DNA from: Salinibacterium sp. G-O1
Lineage (GTDB): Bacteria > Actinomycetota > Actinomycetes > Actinomycetales > Microbacteriaceae
Assembly: GCF_030063305.1 (NCBI RefSeq)
Contig: NZ_JASISV010000003.1
Span: 248,001 to 312,000 of the forward strand
Direction: 5' to 3'
DNA: 64,000 bases
This document shows, piece by piece, positions 1-8,959 of the stretch; position 1 is the stretch's first letter, and the number at the start of each line of letters is the position of its first letter. The position numbers and the translations under genes were made by a program. The notes beneath the pieces are model-generated. The model was not told where the DNA came from. It searched no databases and was given only the letters and a program-made list of their open reading frames with translations.

Positions 1-612
1 TCGACCGGGTTCGGCATCATGCTCGCCGTCTCCATCAGCTTCTTCCTCGAGCAACCACTGCTGTTGATTCCGGTGCAGGTGTTGTGGATCAACGTCGTCA
101 CGAGCGGCCTGCAGGATGTGGCGCTCGCGTTCGAGCCTGCCGAGGGTGACGAGCTGACGCGACCTCCGCGGGCCGCGCGCGAGGGCATCCTCTCTCGCGA
201 ACTGTGGCTGCGCACCGTCATCTCGGCGAGCTGGATGGCCGGCGTGCTGCTCATCACCTTCCAGCTGGCGCTCGCCGCAGGCTACGACATCGAGCGCGTG
301 CGCACGATCACCATGACGGTGTTCGTCATCATGAGCTTCTTCCAATCGGGCAGCGCCCGAACCGAACGCCGCTCGCTCTTCACCGTCAGCCCGTTCAGCA
401 ACCCGTTTCTCATCATCACGGCCCTCGGCGCCCTCGGGTTGCAGTGGCTGGCCATGACCTGGCCCGTCAGCGCGGCGGTGCTGGGGCTGGTGCCGCTCAC
501 CCTCGGTCAGTGGGTGGGTTGCGCGCTCGCCGCGTCGAGCGTGCTGGGGCTCATCGAGGCCGAGAAGTTTGTGCGGCGCGTGCGTGCGTCGGCACGAGCC
601 CGCGCCGAATAG
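1..612 (+). CDS. P-type cation-transporting ATPase, C-terminal part (5' truncated by window)
   Basis: The reading frame is open from the first base, so only the C-terminal ~203 residues are present. They hold about four to five hydrophobic segments and the signature PVQVLWINVVTSGLQDVALA, which matches the C-terminal transmembrane domain (Cation_ATPase_C) of type II/III P-type ATPases, where a WxNxxTD/SG-like stretch contributes to the ion path. The phosphorylation and nucleotide domains lie upstream, outside the window, so the transported ion (Ca, Mg, Na/K or H) cannot be decided. It does not look like a P1B copper ATPase. The gene ends about 120 bp before the GH15 gene. An unrelated upstream copper role is therefore not implied. 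Confidence 0.85.
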   Translation, partial: STGFGIMLAVSISFFLEQPLLLIPVQVLWINVVTSGLQDVALAFEPAEGDELTRPPRAAREGILSRELWLRTVISASWMAGVLLITFQLALAAGYDIERVRTITMTVFVIMSFFQSGSARTERRSLFTVSPFSNPFLIITALGALGLQWLAMTWPVSAAVLGLVPLTLGQWVGCALAASSVLGLIEAEKFVRRVRASARARAE

Positions 613-731
613 CGTTGCCGAGCGTCGCACCGCCCGAGGACGTCGCTCTGTGATCTGCCATGCTGACGATTCGCAGACGGCTGACCTACCGTGGAGTACC
701 ACCCGGAGCCGATCGACGCGGAGAAACTGCC

Positions 732-2570
732 ATGAGTGACATCCCGATTGCCGATCACGCGCTGCTCTCTGATCGGCATTCCGCAGCCCTGGTGACCCGG
801 GATGGCTCGATCGACTGGTTGTGCTTCCCGCGGTTCGACAGCGAATCGGTGTTCGCGTCGATCCTTGACGACGATGCCGGGCACTGGTCGATCCGGCCCA
901 CGGCGCCGAGCACGTCAACGCGCTCCTACGTGGAGGGATCGATGGTGCTGCAGACCACCTTCCACACCGATGAGGGAACCCTCGAACTGCTCGACGCCCT
1001 CGAGCTGGGCGACTCGACCGACCCACACAGCCTCGGCGAGAACGCCCCACATGCGCTGCTGCGCGGCGTTCACTGCACCGCCGGACGGGTCACCATCGAG
1101 ATGATCTGCCGGCCCCGCCCCGAATATGGGCTGGTGGTGCCGATTCTTGCCGAGATCGAATCCGGGGTCATCGCCACGGGCGGTTCGGGCCGGCTTACCC
1201 TGTCGCTTCCCGATGCGGCAACCATCATCGATGGTGAGGTCCGGATGCAGCTGACCCTCGACGCGGGACAACATCAGTACTTCGCGCTGCAGCGCACACC
1301 CCTCGGCGAGCCGCTGCCCGGCGCGCGTACCCAGGATGAGATCGCGGCCGGCCTGGCGACCACGACCGCGAGCTGGCAGGAGTGGTCCGAGATCCACCAG
1401 AGCTACGACGGACCCTGGCGCGAGCTGGTGCACCACTCCGGACGGGTGCTGCAGGCGCTGAGCTACCAGCCCACGGGGGCGATCGTGGCCGCAGCCACAA
1501 CATCCCTGCCCGAAGAGATCGGCGGCGAACGCAACTGGGACTACCGCTACGCCTGGGTTCGCGACGCCAGCTTCACCATGAAAGCCCTCTGGGTTGCTGC
1601 CTGCCCCGACGAGGCCCACGAGTTCTTCGCCTTCATGACGGCGGCCGCCGCGCACTCCCAACCCGACCGTCACCTGCAGATCATGTTTGGTGTCGGCGGT
1701 GAACACGACCTGTCTGAGCGGCTGCTTCCACAGCTCTCCGGATGGCGGGGGAGCGCACCGGTGCGGGTCGGCAACGGGGCCTGGGATCAGCCGCAACTGG
1801 ACGTCTACGGCGAACTGCTTGACGCGGCATTCCGACTGCGGGAACAACTGGGTGACATCGAGCCGGCCACGCGCACCTTCCTGGTCGCTCTCGCCGACGC
1901 GGCCGCAGCGCAGTGGGAGCAGCCCGACAACGGCATCTGGGAGGTTCGAGGTGAGCCGCGCCACTTTCTCTACTCGAAGCTCATGTGCTGGGTCGCTCTC
2001 GACCGGGCGATCGCCCTGGCCGACCAGCTGCACGCCACCGACCGGGTCGCCGAGTGGTCGGCAACGGCAGCCCGAATCCGCGCTGCCATCCTCGAGGAGG
2101 GGTGGAACGAGGAGGCCGGCGCCTTCACCCAGTCCTTCGATTCGGCCGATTTGGATGCATCGTCACTGATGATCCCGATCGTCGGGTTCCTGCCGGCATC
2201 CGATCCACGCGTGCTCGCCACCGCTGACGCGATCATCGAGCGGCTCACCGACGACCGAGGACTCGTCTTCCGGTACCAGACTCACACCGGTGTCGACGGA
2301 CTGGACGGCAACGAGGGCACATTCCTGCTGTGCACCTTCTGGCTCGCCCGGGTGCTCGCATCCGGCGGCCGGGTGGACGAGGCCCGAGACGTGTTCGAGA
2401 GGGCAGTAAGCCACATCAGCGACGTCGGTCTGCTCGCCGAGGAGATCGACTCGGAGACCGGCGAACAGCTGGGCAACTTTCCCCAGGCTTTCAGCCACGT
2501 CGGTCTGGTCAATGCGGCGTGGGCGATCGACCAGGCCGAGCGCGGTCATCCCGCCGACGGCGATCACTAA
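732..2570 (+). CDS. Glycoside hydrolase family 15 protein (glucoamylase or trehalase)
   Basis: 612 residues. The N-terminal part (IADHALLSDRHSAALVTRDG, then DWLCFPRFD) is the beta-sandwich domain found at the start of actinobacterial GH15 enzymes. The catalytic (alpha/alpha)6 barrel carries GGERNWDYRYAWVRDAS near residue 280, the family signature with the substrate-binding W-R-D, and LGNFPQAFSHVGLVNAA near the C-terminus, which includes the usual second acidic/His region. The family releases glucose from alpha-1,4-glucans or splits trehalose; several actinobacterial members are trehalases, so the substrate is open. There is no signal peptide, so it is cytosolic. I chose ATG 732 over ATG 660 because the conserved N-terminus begins at 732 and a GCGGAGA purine run precedes it. 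It is followed closely by the hydrate epimerase gene. Confidence 0.9.
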   Translation: MSDIPIADHALLSDRHSAALVTRDGSIDWLCFPRFDSESVFASILDDDAGHWSIRPTAPSTSTRSYVEGSMVLQTTFHTDEGTLELLDALELGDSTDPHSLGENAPHALLRGVHCTAGRVTIEMICRPRPEYGLVVPILAEIESGVIATGGSGRLTLSLPDAATIIDGEVRMQLTLDAGQHQYFALQRTPLGEPLPGARTQDEIAAGLATTTASWQEWSEIHQSYDGPWRELVHHSGRVLQALSYQPTGAIVAAATTSLPEEIGGERNWDYRYAWVRDASFTMKALWVAACPDEAHEFFAFMTAAAAHSQPDRHLQIMFGVGGEHDLSERLLPQLSGWRGSAPVRVGNGAWDQPQLDVYGELLDAAFRLREQLGDIEPATRTFLVALADAAAAQWEQPDNGIWEVRGEPRHFLYSKLMCWVALDRAIALADQLHATDRVAEWSATAARIRAAILEEGWNEEAGAFTQSFDSADLDASSLMIPIVGFLPASDPRVLATADAIIERLTDDRGLVFRYQTHTGVDGLDGNEGTFLLCTFWLARVLASGGRVDEARDVFERAVSHISDVGLLAEEIDSETGEQLGNFPQAFSHVGLVNAAWAIDQAERGHPADGDH

Positions 2571-2586
2571 CAGCGACGGACAGACG

Positions 2587-3339
2587 ATGACGGTGGATGC
2601 CTTTTCAGCCCTGACCGGGCTCGTCGTGCCTGCCATCACGACCGAGCAGATGCGGGAGGTCGATCGGGTGGCGGTCGAGGAGGTGGGGCCGAATCTGCAC
2701 CAGATGATGGAGAACGCCGGCAGAAACCTCGCATCGCTGTGCGTGGAGCTGCTGGGTGAGCGGTGGCCTGCCGCACCGATCGTCGTTCTGGCCGGCACCG
2801 GAGGCAATGGCGGCGGAGGTATTTGCGCTGCCCGCCATCTGGCCAACCACGGGGCCAATGTCACGGTGGTGGTGTCTGATCCGTCACGTTTGACAGGCGT
2901 GCCTGCCGACCAGCTCGCGCTGTACCGAGCAACCGACGGGCGACTCGCGGGCATTCGTGACCTCGGGACGCTGGATGCCGAGCTGGTGGTCGACGCTGTG
3001 CTGGGCTACAGCCTCGGAGGTGCTCCCCACGGCGCTGCCGCCGAGCTCATCACGTGGGCATCGGGCCGCACCGGCCCGGTGGTCTCGCTCGACGTGCCAT
3101 CCGGGGTCGACTCCACGACGGGTGCAACCCCTGGGGTCGCCGTGCGCGCGACCCACACGATGACCCTCGCCCTACCCAAGACCGGCCTGGACGTCGACGC
3201 GGTCGGCGAGCTCTGGCTGGCAGACATCGGCATCCCCAGGGAGGTCTACCGGCGGGTCGGCATCGACCTGCCGGATGCTCTCTTCACCCCCGGCTATCGG
3301 GTGCGCCTTACCCGCGGTCCGGATGGCGGGGATCACTGA
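2587..3339 (+). CDS. NAD(P)H-hydrate epimerase-like protein (YjeF_N domain only)
   Basis: 250 residues. It starts 16 bp after the GH15 stop and is likely co-transcribed. The YjeF_N fold is recognisable from ITTEQMREVDRVAVE, the GTGGNGGGGICAARHLANHG loop and SLDVPSGVDSTTG with the conserved Asp. The family epimerises damaged R-NAD(P)HX to S-NAD(P)HX. Two points are unusual: the C-terminal ADP-dependent dehydratase domain (NnrD), fused in most bacteria, is absent, and the usual GNNGGDG loop reads GGNGGGG, so the loop Asp is lost. That variant suggests either a divergent subfamily or a changed substrate. ATG 2587 is preferred; an ATG at 2512 would overlap the GH15 gene by 59 bp. Confidence 0.75.
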   Translation: MTVDAFSALTGLVVPAITTEQMREVDRVAVEEVGPNLHQMMENAGRNLASLCVELLGERWPAAPIVVLAGTGGNGGGGICAARHLANHGANVTVVVSDPSRLTGVPADQLALYRATDGRLAGIRDLGTLDAELVVDAVLGYSLGGAPHGAAAELITWASGRTGPVVSLDVPSGVDSTTGATPGVAVRATHTMTLALPKTGLDVDAVGELWLADIGIPREVYRRVGIDLPDALFTPGYRVRLTRGPDGGDH

Positions 3340-3442
3340 CGGTCGATGGATGATCGTGCCAGTGTGTCCCAGCTCACCGAGCCCACTGTGCCGACTCGTC
3401 TAACCTCCACTGAAGAGGTCTGCCCGACGGAAGAGGCACCGC

Positions 3443-3898
3443 ATGAGACTGCTCCTGATCGGCATCATTGTGGCGGTGCTGGCCGCCGTCGTCGCCATCG
3501 TTGCGCTGCCGCGCGGGGCTGAGCCGAGTGCGGCACCATCCAGTTCGGCACCGTCGAGTGCGGCTGAGCTGGCCGGGTCGTCTGAGCGGTATCAGCCATA
3601 CAGCGAGCAGGCGCTGGCCGCGGCAGGCCCTGACGACACCGTCGTCCTGTTCTTCAGCGCCGCGTGGTGCTCGACGTGCAAGGTTCTGCGTGATGACATC
3701 GCCGCCAACCAGCAGAGCATTCCCGACGACGTGCGCATTCTGGTTGTCGACTACGACGACTCCACCGACCTCAAGCAGCAGTACGGCGTAGTGCGCCAGC
3801 ACACCCTGGTGCAGATCGACCTCGACGGCGCGGGCATCGCCCGCTGGGAGCTCTCACGCTCGCTTGACGAAGTGCTCGCCACCATCGTCACGGAGTGA
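3443..3898 (+). CDS. Membrane-anchored thioredoxin-fold protein
   Basis: 151 residues. An N-terminal hydrophobic helix (RLLLIGIIVAVLAAVVAIVA) is followed by a Ser/Ala/Pro-rich linker and a thioredoxin domain from about residue 50. The active site is AAWCSTCK, a CxxC with the normal preceding Trp. The domain should face outside the membrane. A GGAAGAG ribosome site precedes ATG 3443. The stop codon is directly followed by the GTG of the CcdA-DUF3179 gene, so the two form an operon: CcdA-type proteins pass electrons from cytosolic thioredoxin to outside thiol proteins, and this protein is the obvious acceptor. TlpA/DsbE-like function is inference. Confidence 0.85.
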   Translation: MRLLLIGIIVAVLAAVVAIVALPRGAEPSAAPSSSAPSSAAELAGSSERYQPYSEQALAAAGPDDTVVLFFSAAWCSTCKVLRDDIAANQQSIPDDVRILVVDYDDSTDLKQQYGVVRQHTLVQIDLDGAGIARWELSRSLDEVLATIVTE

Positions 3899-5572
3899 GT
3901 GGCGTTCATGGAACTGTTACCGCTTTCGCTGCTCGCCGGGATACTGACCGTGCTCTCGCCGTGCGTGCTGCCGCTGCTTCCCGTCATCCTGGCCGGGTCT
4001 GCCGCAGAGTCGGGGCGTCGCAGCACCTACGTAATCATCGCGAGCCTTGCCGTCTCGGTTGTGGCATTCACGCTCCTGATTCGCGGAGCGACCGCGCTGC
4101 TCGGCGTGCCGACCGACGTCTGGCTCATCGTGTCGGGCTCGCTGGTCGTGTTCATCGGGCTCACCCTGGCGTTCCCAGCGCTGTGGGAGCGCATCTCGGT
4201 CGGCTCTGGCCTGCAGCGAGCCACCGGTGAGCTGGTCGACTCGTCGTCCCAGCGGACCGGCACCGCGCGCTCGCTGCTGCTCGGACTTTCGCTTGGGCCC
4301 ATCTTCACGAGTTGCAGCCCCACCTACGGACTGATTCTCGCCGCCGTGCTGCCCACAAGCTTCGCGGTCGGGTTCGTGAACCTCCTCGCCTACACGGTCG
4401 GCCTGAGCGCCGTGATGCTGCTGATCGCGCTCGGCGGGCAGTCGGTGACCCGGCGCATGAAGTGGGCGGTCAACCCCAGCGGCGTGTTCCGGCGCTCGCT
4501 CGGCGGCGTGCTCATCGTCGTCGGGATCCTCACCGCCACCGGGGTGGTCAAAGACATCGAGGCCTGGTTGGTCGAGCGGGGCATCCTCGGGGCGGTTCTG
4601 CTGGAGCAGGACATTCTCGACAACGTCGACACCGGGGTGGATGCGCCAGACCCCGTGCGCATCGACGGCAGCGCGCCGGTTGAGCCGCCCGCCTTTCTCG
4701 AGCAACAGTTTGCCGGGATCGACTGGCAGAGCGCCGACCCCGCCATCTTCCAGGCGGTATCCGGCGGGCCGGCCCGTGACGGCATCCCCGCCCTGAACGA
4801 TCCCGGGTTCCTGCCGATCAACCAGGTGACGTGGGGCGACGACGTGCAGGCCATCGTGCTCGCGGATGGCGCCAATCCCGTGCGTGTCTACAGCTACAAC
4901 GTGCTGGTGTGGCACGAGACCGTCAACGACACGATCGAGGGCGTTCCCGTCGCCGTGACCTTCTGCCCGCTGTGTGGCAGCGCCATCGTGTTCGAGCGCA
5001 CGCTGCCCGACGGCACAGACACGACCTTCGGGGTGAGCGGGGGGCTCATCGACAGCAACATGATCATGTTTGACCGCGCCACAGAGGGGCTGTGGCAGCA
5101 GAGCACAGGCCGCGCGCTCGCCGGTGAGTTTGTCGGAACCGAGCTGGCGCTGCATCCGTTCCAGCTGCTCTCGCTCGGCGACGTGCGCGAGTCATACCCC
5201 GACGCCCTGGTGCTGAGTTCCAACACCGGTCATGCGCGCGACTACGAGAACAACCCGTACGGAGACTACGACCAGAGCAACCAGTTCTACTTCACCCCAT
5301 CGACAGTAGACGAGCGTTACCCCGCCAAGATGATCGTGGCCGCGTTCATTGTCGACGAGCAGCGCGTCGCCGTACCGTGGCTTGCCTTGCGAGAGGCGGG
5401 TTCACTCCAGGCCGACGTGGGCGGCGCGCCGGTGAGCCTGACGGTGACCGGCGGGGAGCTTGACGTGCGCGACGGGGACGGGCGCTCGCTGCCCTTCTAC
5501 TTTGAGATGTGGTTCAGCTGGGCAGTCCAGAACCAGGAGTCGGGCATTGTGCTTGATCCGTCAACCCGCTGA
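3899..5572 (+). CDS. CcdA/DsbD-type thiol transporter fused to DUF3179 domain
   Basis: 557 residues, starting at GTG 3899 directly after the upstream stop (ATG 3908 is an alternative). Residues ~1-225 form a six-helix CcdA domain with the two expected membrane cysteines: C22 in LSPCVLPLLP and C139 in GPIFTSCSPTYG. Residues ~290-550 are a DUF3179 domain with the hallmark TFCPLCGSAIVFER (C356, C359) and later GLWQQSTGRALAG and NPYGDYD motifs. DUF3179 has no assigned function. Known: CcdA relays electrons across the membrane. Inference: the CxxC of DUF3179 lies on the receiving side and is a substrate, or a redox enzyme that is kept reduced in cis. The 3' end overlaps the convergent radical SAM gene by 12 bp. 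Base use is like the neighbours. Confidence 0.85.
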   Translation: MAFMELLPLSLLAGILTVLSPCVLPLLPVILAGSAAESGRRSTYVIIASLAVSVVAFTLLIRGATALLGVPTDVWLIVSGSLVVFIGLTLAFPALWERISVGSGLQRATGELVDSSSQRTGTARSLLLGLSLGPIFTSCSPTYGLILAAVLPTSFAVGFVNLLAYTVGLSAVMLLIALGGQSVTRRMKWAVNPSGVFRRSLGGVLIVVGILTATGVVKDIEAWLVERGILGAVLLEQDILDNVDTGVDAPDPVRIDGSAPVEPPAFLEQQFAGIDWQSADPAIFQAVSGGPARDGIPALNDPGFLPINQVTWGDDVQAIVLADGANPVRVYSYNVLVWHETVNDTIEGVPVAVTFCPLCGSAIVFERTLPDGTDTTFGVSGGLIDSNMIMFDRATEGLWQQSTGRALAGEFVGTELALHPFQLLSLGDVRESYPDALVLSSNTGHARDYENNPYGDYDQSNQFYFTPSTVDERYPAKMIVAAFIVDEQRVAVPWLALREAGSLQADVGGAPVSLTVTGGELDVRDGDGRSLPFYFEMWFSWAVQNQESGIVLDPSTR

Positions 5573-7036
5573 CTGTCGGCTTTCCACGCGGGAGCCGGTG
5601 CGCCGCACCGCGGTCAACCCGGCGGGTCGGCTGCTCGCCTCCACCGGGGTGAGCGGCAGAAGATCGCGCAGCTGCCGTGTCTCCGCAAGATCCAGAACGG
5701 AGTGCTGCACGCACGCAGGCACGAGACGCCCGTCATCCGGATGGCTCATCGCATAGGAGCACGATTGCAGTCGCACCTGCGTCTCGCGCACCGACGCATC
5801 GTCGCTCATCACGCCGCGCTGCAGCAGATCCCAGGCGGGCGCAACCTGCTCGGCATCCATAAAGCTGTGCACCACGAAGGTTCGAAATGACACTCGCCGT
5901 GCAAGTGCAGCCCGGAGAAGCAGGCGGATGCCGCCCGCTCGCCTGACGATCCGGCGAAGCTGGCCGACCGCGACCGCCACGTCACCGGGGTGACGCAGTG
6001 CCGCTCGAACGAGCTTCACCGCCAACACCGGCCAGGGTGTGCCCCCGAAGACCATCCCCCCGGCATGCGCCAGAAGCGTGTCGCGCGCCGCGATATCCCG
6101 GGCATTGTCGGGATCCAGGGCGACCGTGAATCGCCCGTCGACCTGCACGCCGGTCGTGTAACGGTTGCAGGAGGGATGCCCGAATTGCGTGGCGCGCCAC
6201 GGCAGGGACTGCCCGGCGCCCGCCTCCACCTGCGACCACACGGCGTCGATCGACACGTCGGAGAAGTCTTCCTTCCAGCGGCGATCGTCGCCGATGTAGG
6301 CGGCCGGCTGAAACGACATCATGTCGAACGGCATGTCGAGCACCGCCCGAACCGTGTCTGCGACCTCTGGCAGGTTCGACGGGGTGACCGTCATGTTGTG
6401 CGCCAGGTAGGAGCGCACACCGTGCTGGCGCCTCAGGTCGGTGAACATCCGGGCGAACCGCGCTCGGGACGGGTTCAGCTCGGCTTCGCTGTGGGGTCGC
6501 ACGGCCCCTCTGCGGCCGCGCATCAACGAATCGAAGTGGGCGGCGAAAGACACGCGATCGAAACGACGTCGTCCCTGATCGTCGAGCACCACATCGAGGA
6601 GGTAGTCGTAGTCGAAATCGCCGTGCGTCATCGACATGGGTTCACGCCCATGACGCCGCATGATCGCCAGGGCGGCGGCGTGGTCGGCGGCGGGGAGCAG
6701 GCTCACCTCACCGCCGATGAGCTGCGCATGGGCCCGCGGGCCCCGCATTTGGCGGGCGAACGCCATCTGCTTCTCGACCTGCTCGAGCGTGTGGCCCCCG
6801 TCAACGCTCACCTTGTTCGCGTCAGCGGAGTGATAGCAGGGCGAGCAGGTCAGGTTGCACTTCGGAAACACACCATGTGTTCCCTCACACCCGATCGCGC
6901 TGCGCCCCAGAAGCTGGTTGTCGGTCTGCACTTCCGCCGGCAGCTCGGACCATCGCCGTTGCATTGCCAGCCGACTTTCGGGATGGATCGGGCGGGTCGA
7001 CAGCTCCCACCTCGCCAGAGATCCCCACACCGTCAT
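5561..7036 (-). CDS. Radical SAM protein of unknown substrate
   Basis: 491 residues. The 4Fe-4S/SAM motif is PKCNLTCSPCYHSADANKV (Cx3Cx2C, residues ~58-76), followed by a GGEVSLLP stretch corresponding to the GGE SAM-binding motif. A second conserved Cys/His set sits near HPSCNRYTTG and near the C-terminus (LQSCSYAM, VPACVQHSVLD), which may bind an auxiliary cluster or metal. The substrate is not recognisable. The gene is convergent with CcdA-DUF3179 (12 bp tail overlap) and divergent from the alpha/beta hydrolase at 7183. No maturase, peptide precursor or cofactor genes adjoin it, so peptide modification cannot be claimed. Confidence 0.8.
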   Translation of the reverse strand: MTVWGSLARWELSTRPIHPESRLAMQRRWSELPAEVQTDNQLLGRSAIGCEGTHGVFPKCNLTCSPCYHSADANKVSVDGGHTLEQVEKQMAFARQMRGPRAHAQLIGGEVSLLPAADHAAALAIMRRHGREPMSMTHGDFDYDYLLDVVLDDQGRRRFDRVSFAAHFDSLMRGRRGAVRPHSEAELNPSRARFARMFTDLRRQHGVRSYLAHNMTVTPSNLPEVADTVRAVLDMPFDMMSFQPAAYIGDDRRWKEDFSDVSIDAVWSQVEAGAGQSLPWRATQFGHPSCNRYTTGVQVDGRFTVALDPDNARDIAARDTLLAHAGGMVFGGTPWPVLAVKLVRAALRHPGDVAVAVGQLRRIVRRAGGIRLLLRAALARRVSFRTFVVHSFMDAEQVAPAWDLLQRGVMSDDASVRETQVRLQSCSYAMSHPDDGRLVPACVQHSVLDLAETRQLRDLLPLTPVEASSRPAGLTAVRRTGSRVESRQSAG

Positions 7037-7182
7037 GCCGCTTCTCTCATCGAAAAATTGTCTACGTCGACCCTGCGCCCCAGTAGAACACCACCGACCG
7101 TGTCGCTTCTGTATCCCACGTCACCAAGACTCGATGTCGTAGGGGTCACGAACAATGACCACCCGACCTCAGGGAGCCCTCC

Positions 7183-7977
7183 GTGGAGATACAAACGTTT
7201 GAGGCGAGTGCCGCCGGTGGCACCGGCCCCGCAGAAACCCTCGTGTTCCTCCACGGCGGCAACGTCGCGGGCTGGATGTGGGGGCAGCAGGTTCCCGCCT
7301 TCGCCGACTACCGGGTGCTGGTGCCCGACCTGCCGGGTTTCGGGGCCAGCAACCACCTGCCGTGGCGATCGCTCGAAGCAACTGCCGATGATCTTGCCAA
7401 CCAGATTCCTGACGGCGCCCACGTCGTCGGCCTGTCGCTCGGCTCGAGCGTCGCGCTGCACCTCGCGGCTCGACACCCGCACAAGGTGGCGAGCCTGTTC
7501 CTGGCCAGCGCCCAGGTGACGAAGCCCGCCGGACGGCACGTCGTGCTCGGTCGCCTCATGATGCTGTTCTGGAACCAGCGCGGCTTCTGGACAAGCACTG
7601 CCCGAAGTTACGGTCTCACCGGAGACGACGCCGACCTCTTTGTCGAGACGGGACTCGGGATCAGGCGAGAAACTGCCCGATCCATTCTGGATGAGGTGGC
7701 GCGCGGAATTCCCTCGGCCGTCCTGGAGGGCGTCACCGTGCCGACTATCGCCGTCGCGGGTGGAGCGGATTCTGCTGCGATCGCCGTCGGCTCGTTGCGC
7801 CGGCTCTCGGCGGGCATCCCCGGCAGCGTCGTCGCCACGGCGCCCGGCCTGCACCACCAGTGGAACATCGAAAACGTGGACCTGTTCAACGAGTCGCTGC
7901 GTCACTGGCTGGAAACCCGTCGCGCTGCAGCTGGGCTCTCAGCAGCTCGGCCCGATGCGCAGAAGCCGCAGAATTGA
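7183..7977 (+). CDS. Alpha/beta hydrolase
   Basis: 264 residues from GTG 7183, with a CAGGGAG ribosome site 5-6 bases upstream. The fold is clear: FLHGGNVAGWMW (oxyanion HG), LVPDLPGFGASN, the nucleophile elbow VVGLSLGSSVALHLAA (Ser in GLSLG) and a C-terminal GLHHQWN His. The catalytic acid is probably in VAGGADSAAI. It is a cytosolic serine hydrolase of unknown substrate. It is followed by about 196 bp of comparatively AT-rich DNA without a credible gene, before the EAL gene. Confidence 0.85.
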   Translation: MEIQTFEASAAGGTGPAETLVFLHGGNVAGWMWGQQVPAFADYRVLVPDLPGFGASNHLPWRSLEATADDLANQIPDGAHVVGLSLGSSVALHLAARHPHKVASLFLASAQVTKPAGRHVVLGRLMMLFWNQRGFWTSTARSYGLTGDDADLFVETGLGIRRETARSILDEVARGIPSAVLEGVTVPTIAVAGGADSAAIAVGSLRRLSAGIPGSVVATAPGLHHQWNIENVDLFNESLRHWLETRRAAAGLSAARPDAQKPQN

Positions 7978-8173
7978 CCCGTTGCGCAATGAATACTCGA
8001 GTTGTATCATCCCTCGACGTCGCGGTATATCGGCCAATTTTTCGAGCCTGCGAAGCCTATTAGGCACCATTTGCGCATTATAGACACGCTTTTCATCGTC
8101 GCGCGCGCCTTGTCGACGTGAGGTCGCAGCGGCACGATCTATTCATGCTGATTCACCCAACCACGAGGGACTG

Positions 8174-8959
8174 ATGACCACAGACGAGCGCACACGACTG
8201 CAACTGGCTGCTGACCTGCCAGGGGCTGCGGCGCGCGGTGAGATCGTCGCGTACTACCAGCCGTTGGTCGGGATTGCAGGCGGCGCGGTCGTCGGGGCTG
8301 AAGCCCTCGCCCGCTGGTTCCACCCGCGGCTCGGCCTGATAGCGCCCGACGTGTTCATCCCGCTCGCAGAAGCCGTAGGCAACATCGTGGAGATCGGCGA
8401 CTTCATGCTGGACACCGCGTGCGACTTCGCCGCAATGTGCTGCCGCAGCGGTTCAGATGTTGACATTGCAGTGAACGTGTCGGCCATCCAGTTGCGCGAC
8501 GAGTCGTACGCCGCGCGCGTGCTCGAGACGGCTGCCCGGCATGGCCTTGATCCCCGGCATCTCACCATCGAAGTTACCGAGTCCGAGGTTGTGCACAACA
8601 TCGTCGACGTGGGCGAAAGGTTTGCGGTGCTCCGCGCCGCTGGCGTCACCGTCTCGATCGACGATTTCGGCACCGGCGAATCGTCGATCGAACAACTGCT
8701 GGCCCTCCAGGCGAGCGAGCTCAAAATCGATCGGAGTCTCGTGAAGGATCGCACTGCAAGCTCCAAGACCCTGCTCGCTGCTGTCATCTCCTTCGCCCAC
8801 GACAAGGGCCTTCGCGTCGTGGCCGAAGGAATAGAGACAAGTACGGAGCTCGCTGCGGTGTCAGCGCTCGGAGTCGATCGCGTGCAGGGTTTCCTCACCG
8901 GCAAGCCGATGCCAGCAGAGGAGTTCCTCCAGTTCATCACGGCATCGCGGTCGACGTGA
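8174..8959 (+). CDS. EAL-domain c-di-GMP phosphodiesterase (stand-alone)
   Basis: 261 residues made almost entirely of one EAL domain. The motif is GAEALARW (E43-A-L45), with YYQP at 27-30, NVSAIQL, EVTESE, SIDDFGTGESS, LKIDRSL, VAEGIET and QGFLTGKP. The residues that bind metal and activate water in active EAL enzymes are therefore present, so hydrolysis of c-di-GMP to pGpG is likely. There is no sensory domain or membrane segment. The 3' end overlaps the GTG of the kinase gene (GTGA), so the two are translationally coupled. With the GGDEF gene at 11324 it gives the locus both synthesis and breakdown of c-di-GMP. Confidence 0.92.
   Translation: MTTDERTRLQLAADLPGAAARGEIVAYYQPLVGIAGGAVVGAEALARWFHPRLGLIAPDVFIPLAEAVGNIVEIGDFMLDTACDFAAMCCRSGSDVDIAVNVSAIQLRDESYAARVLETAARHGLDPRHLTIEVTESEVVHNIVDVGERFAVLRAAGVTVSIDDFGTGESSIEQLLALQASELKIDRSLVKDRTASSKTLLAAVISFAHDKGLRVVAEGIETSTELAAVSALGVDRVQGFLTGKPMPAEEFLQFITASRST

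Noticed and set aside
7978-8173. 24-residue frame starting at 7989
   Set aside because: No ribosome site and no recognisable features; the region is more likely regulatory.
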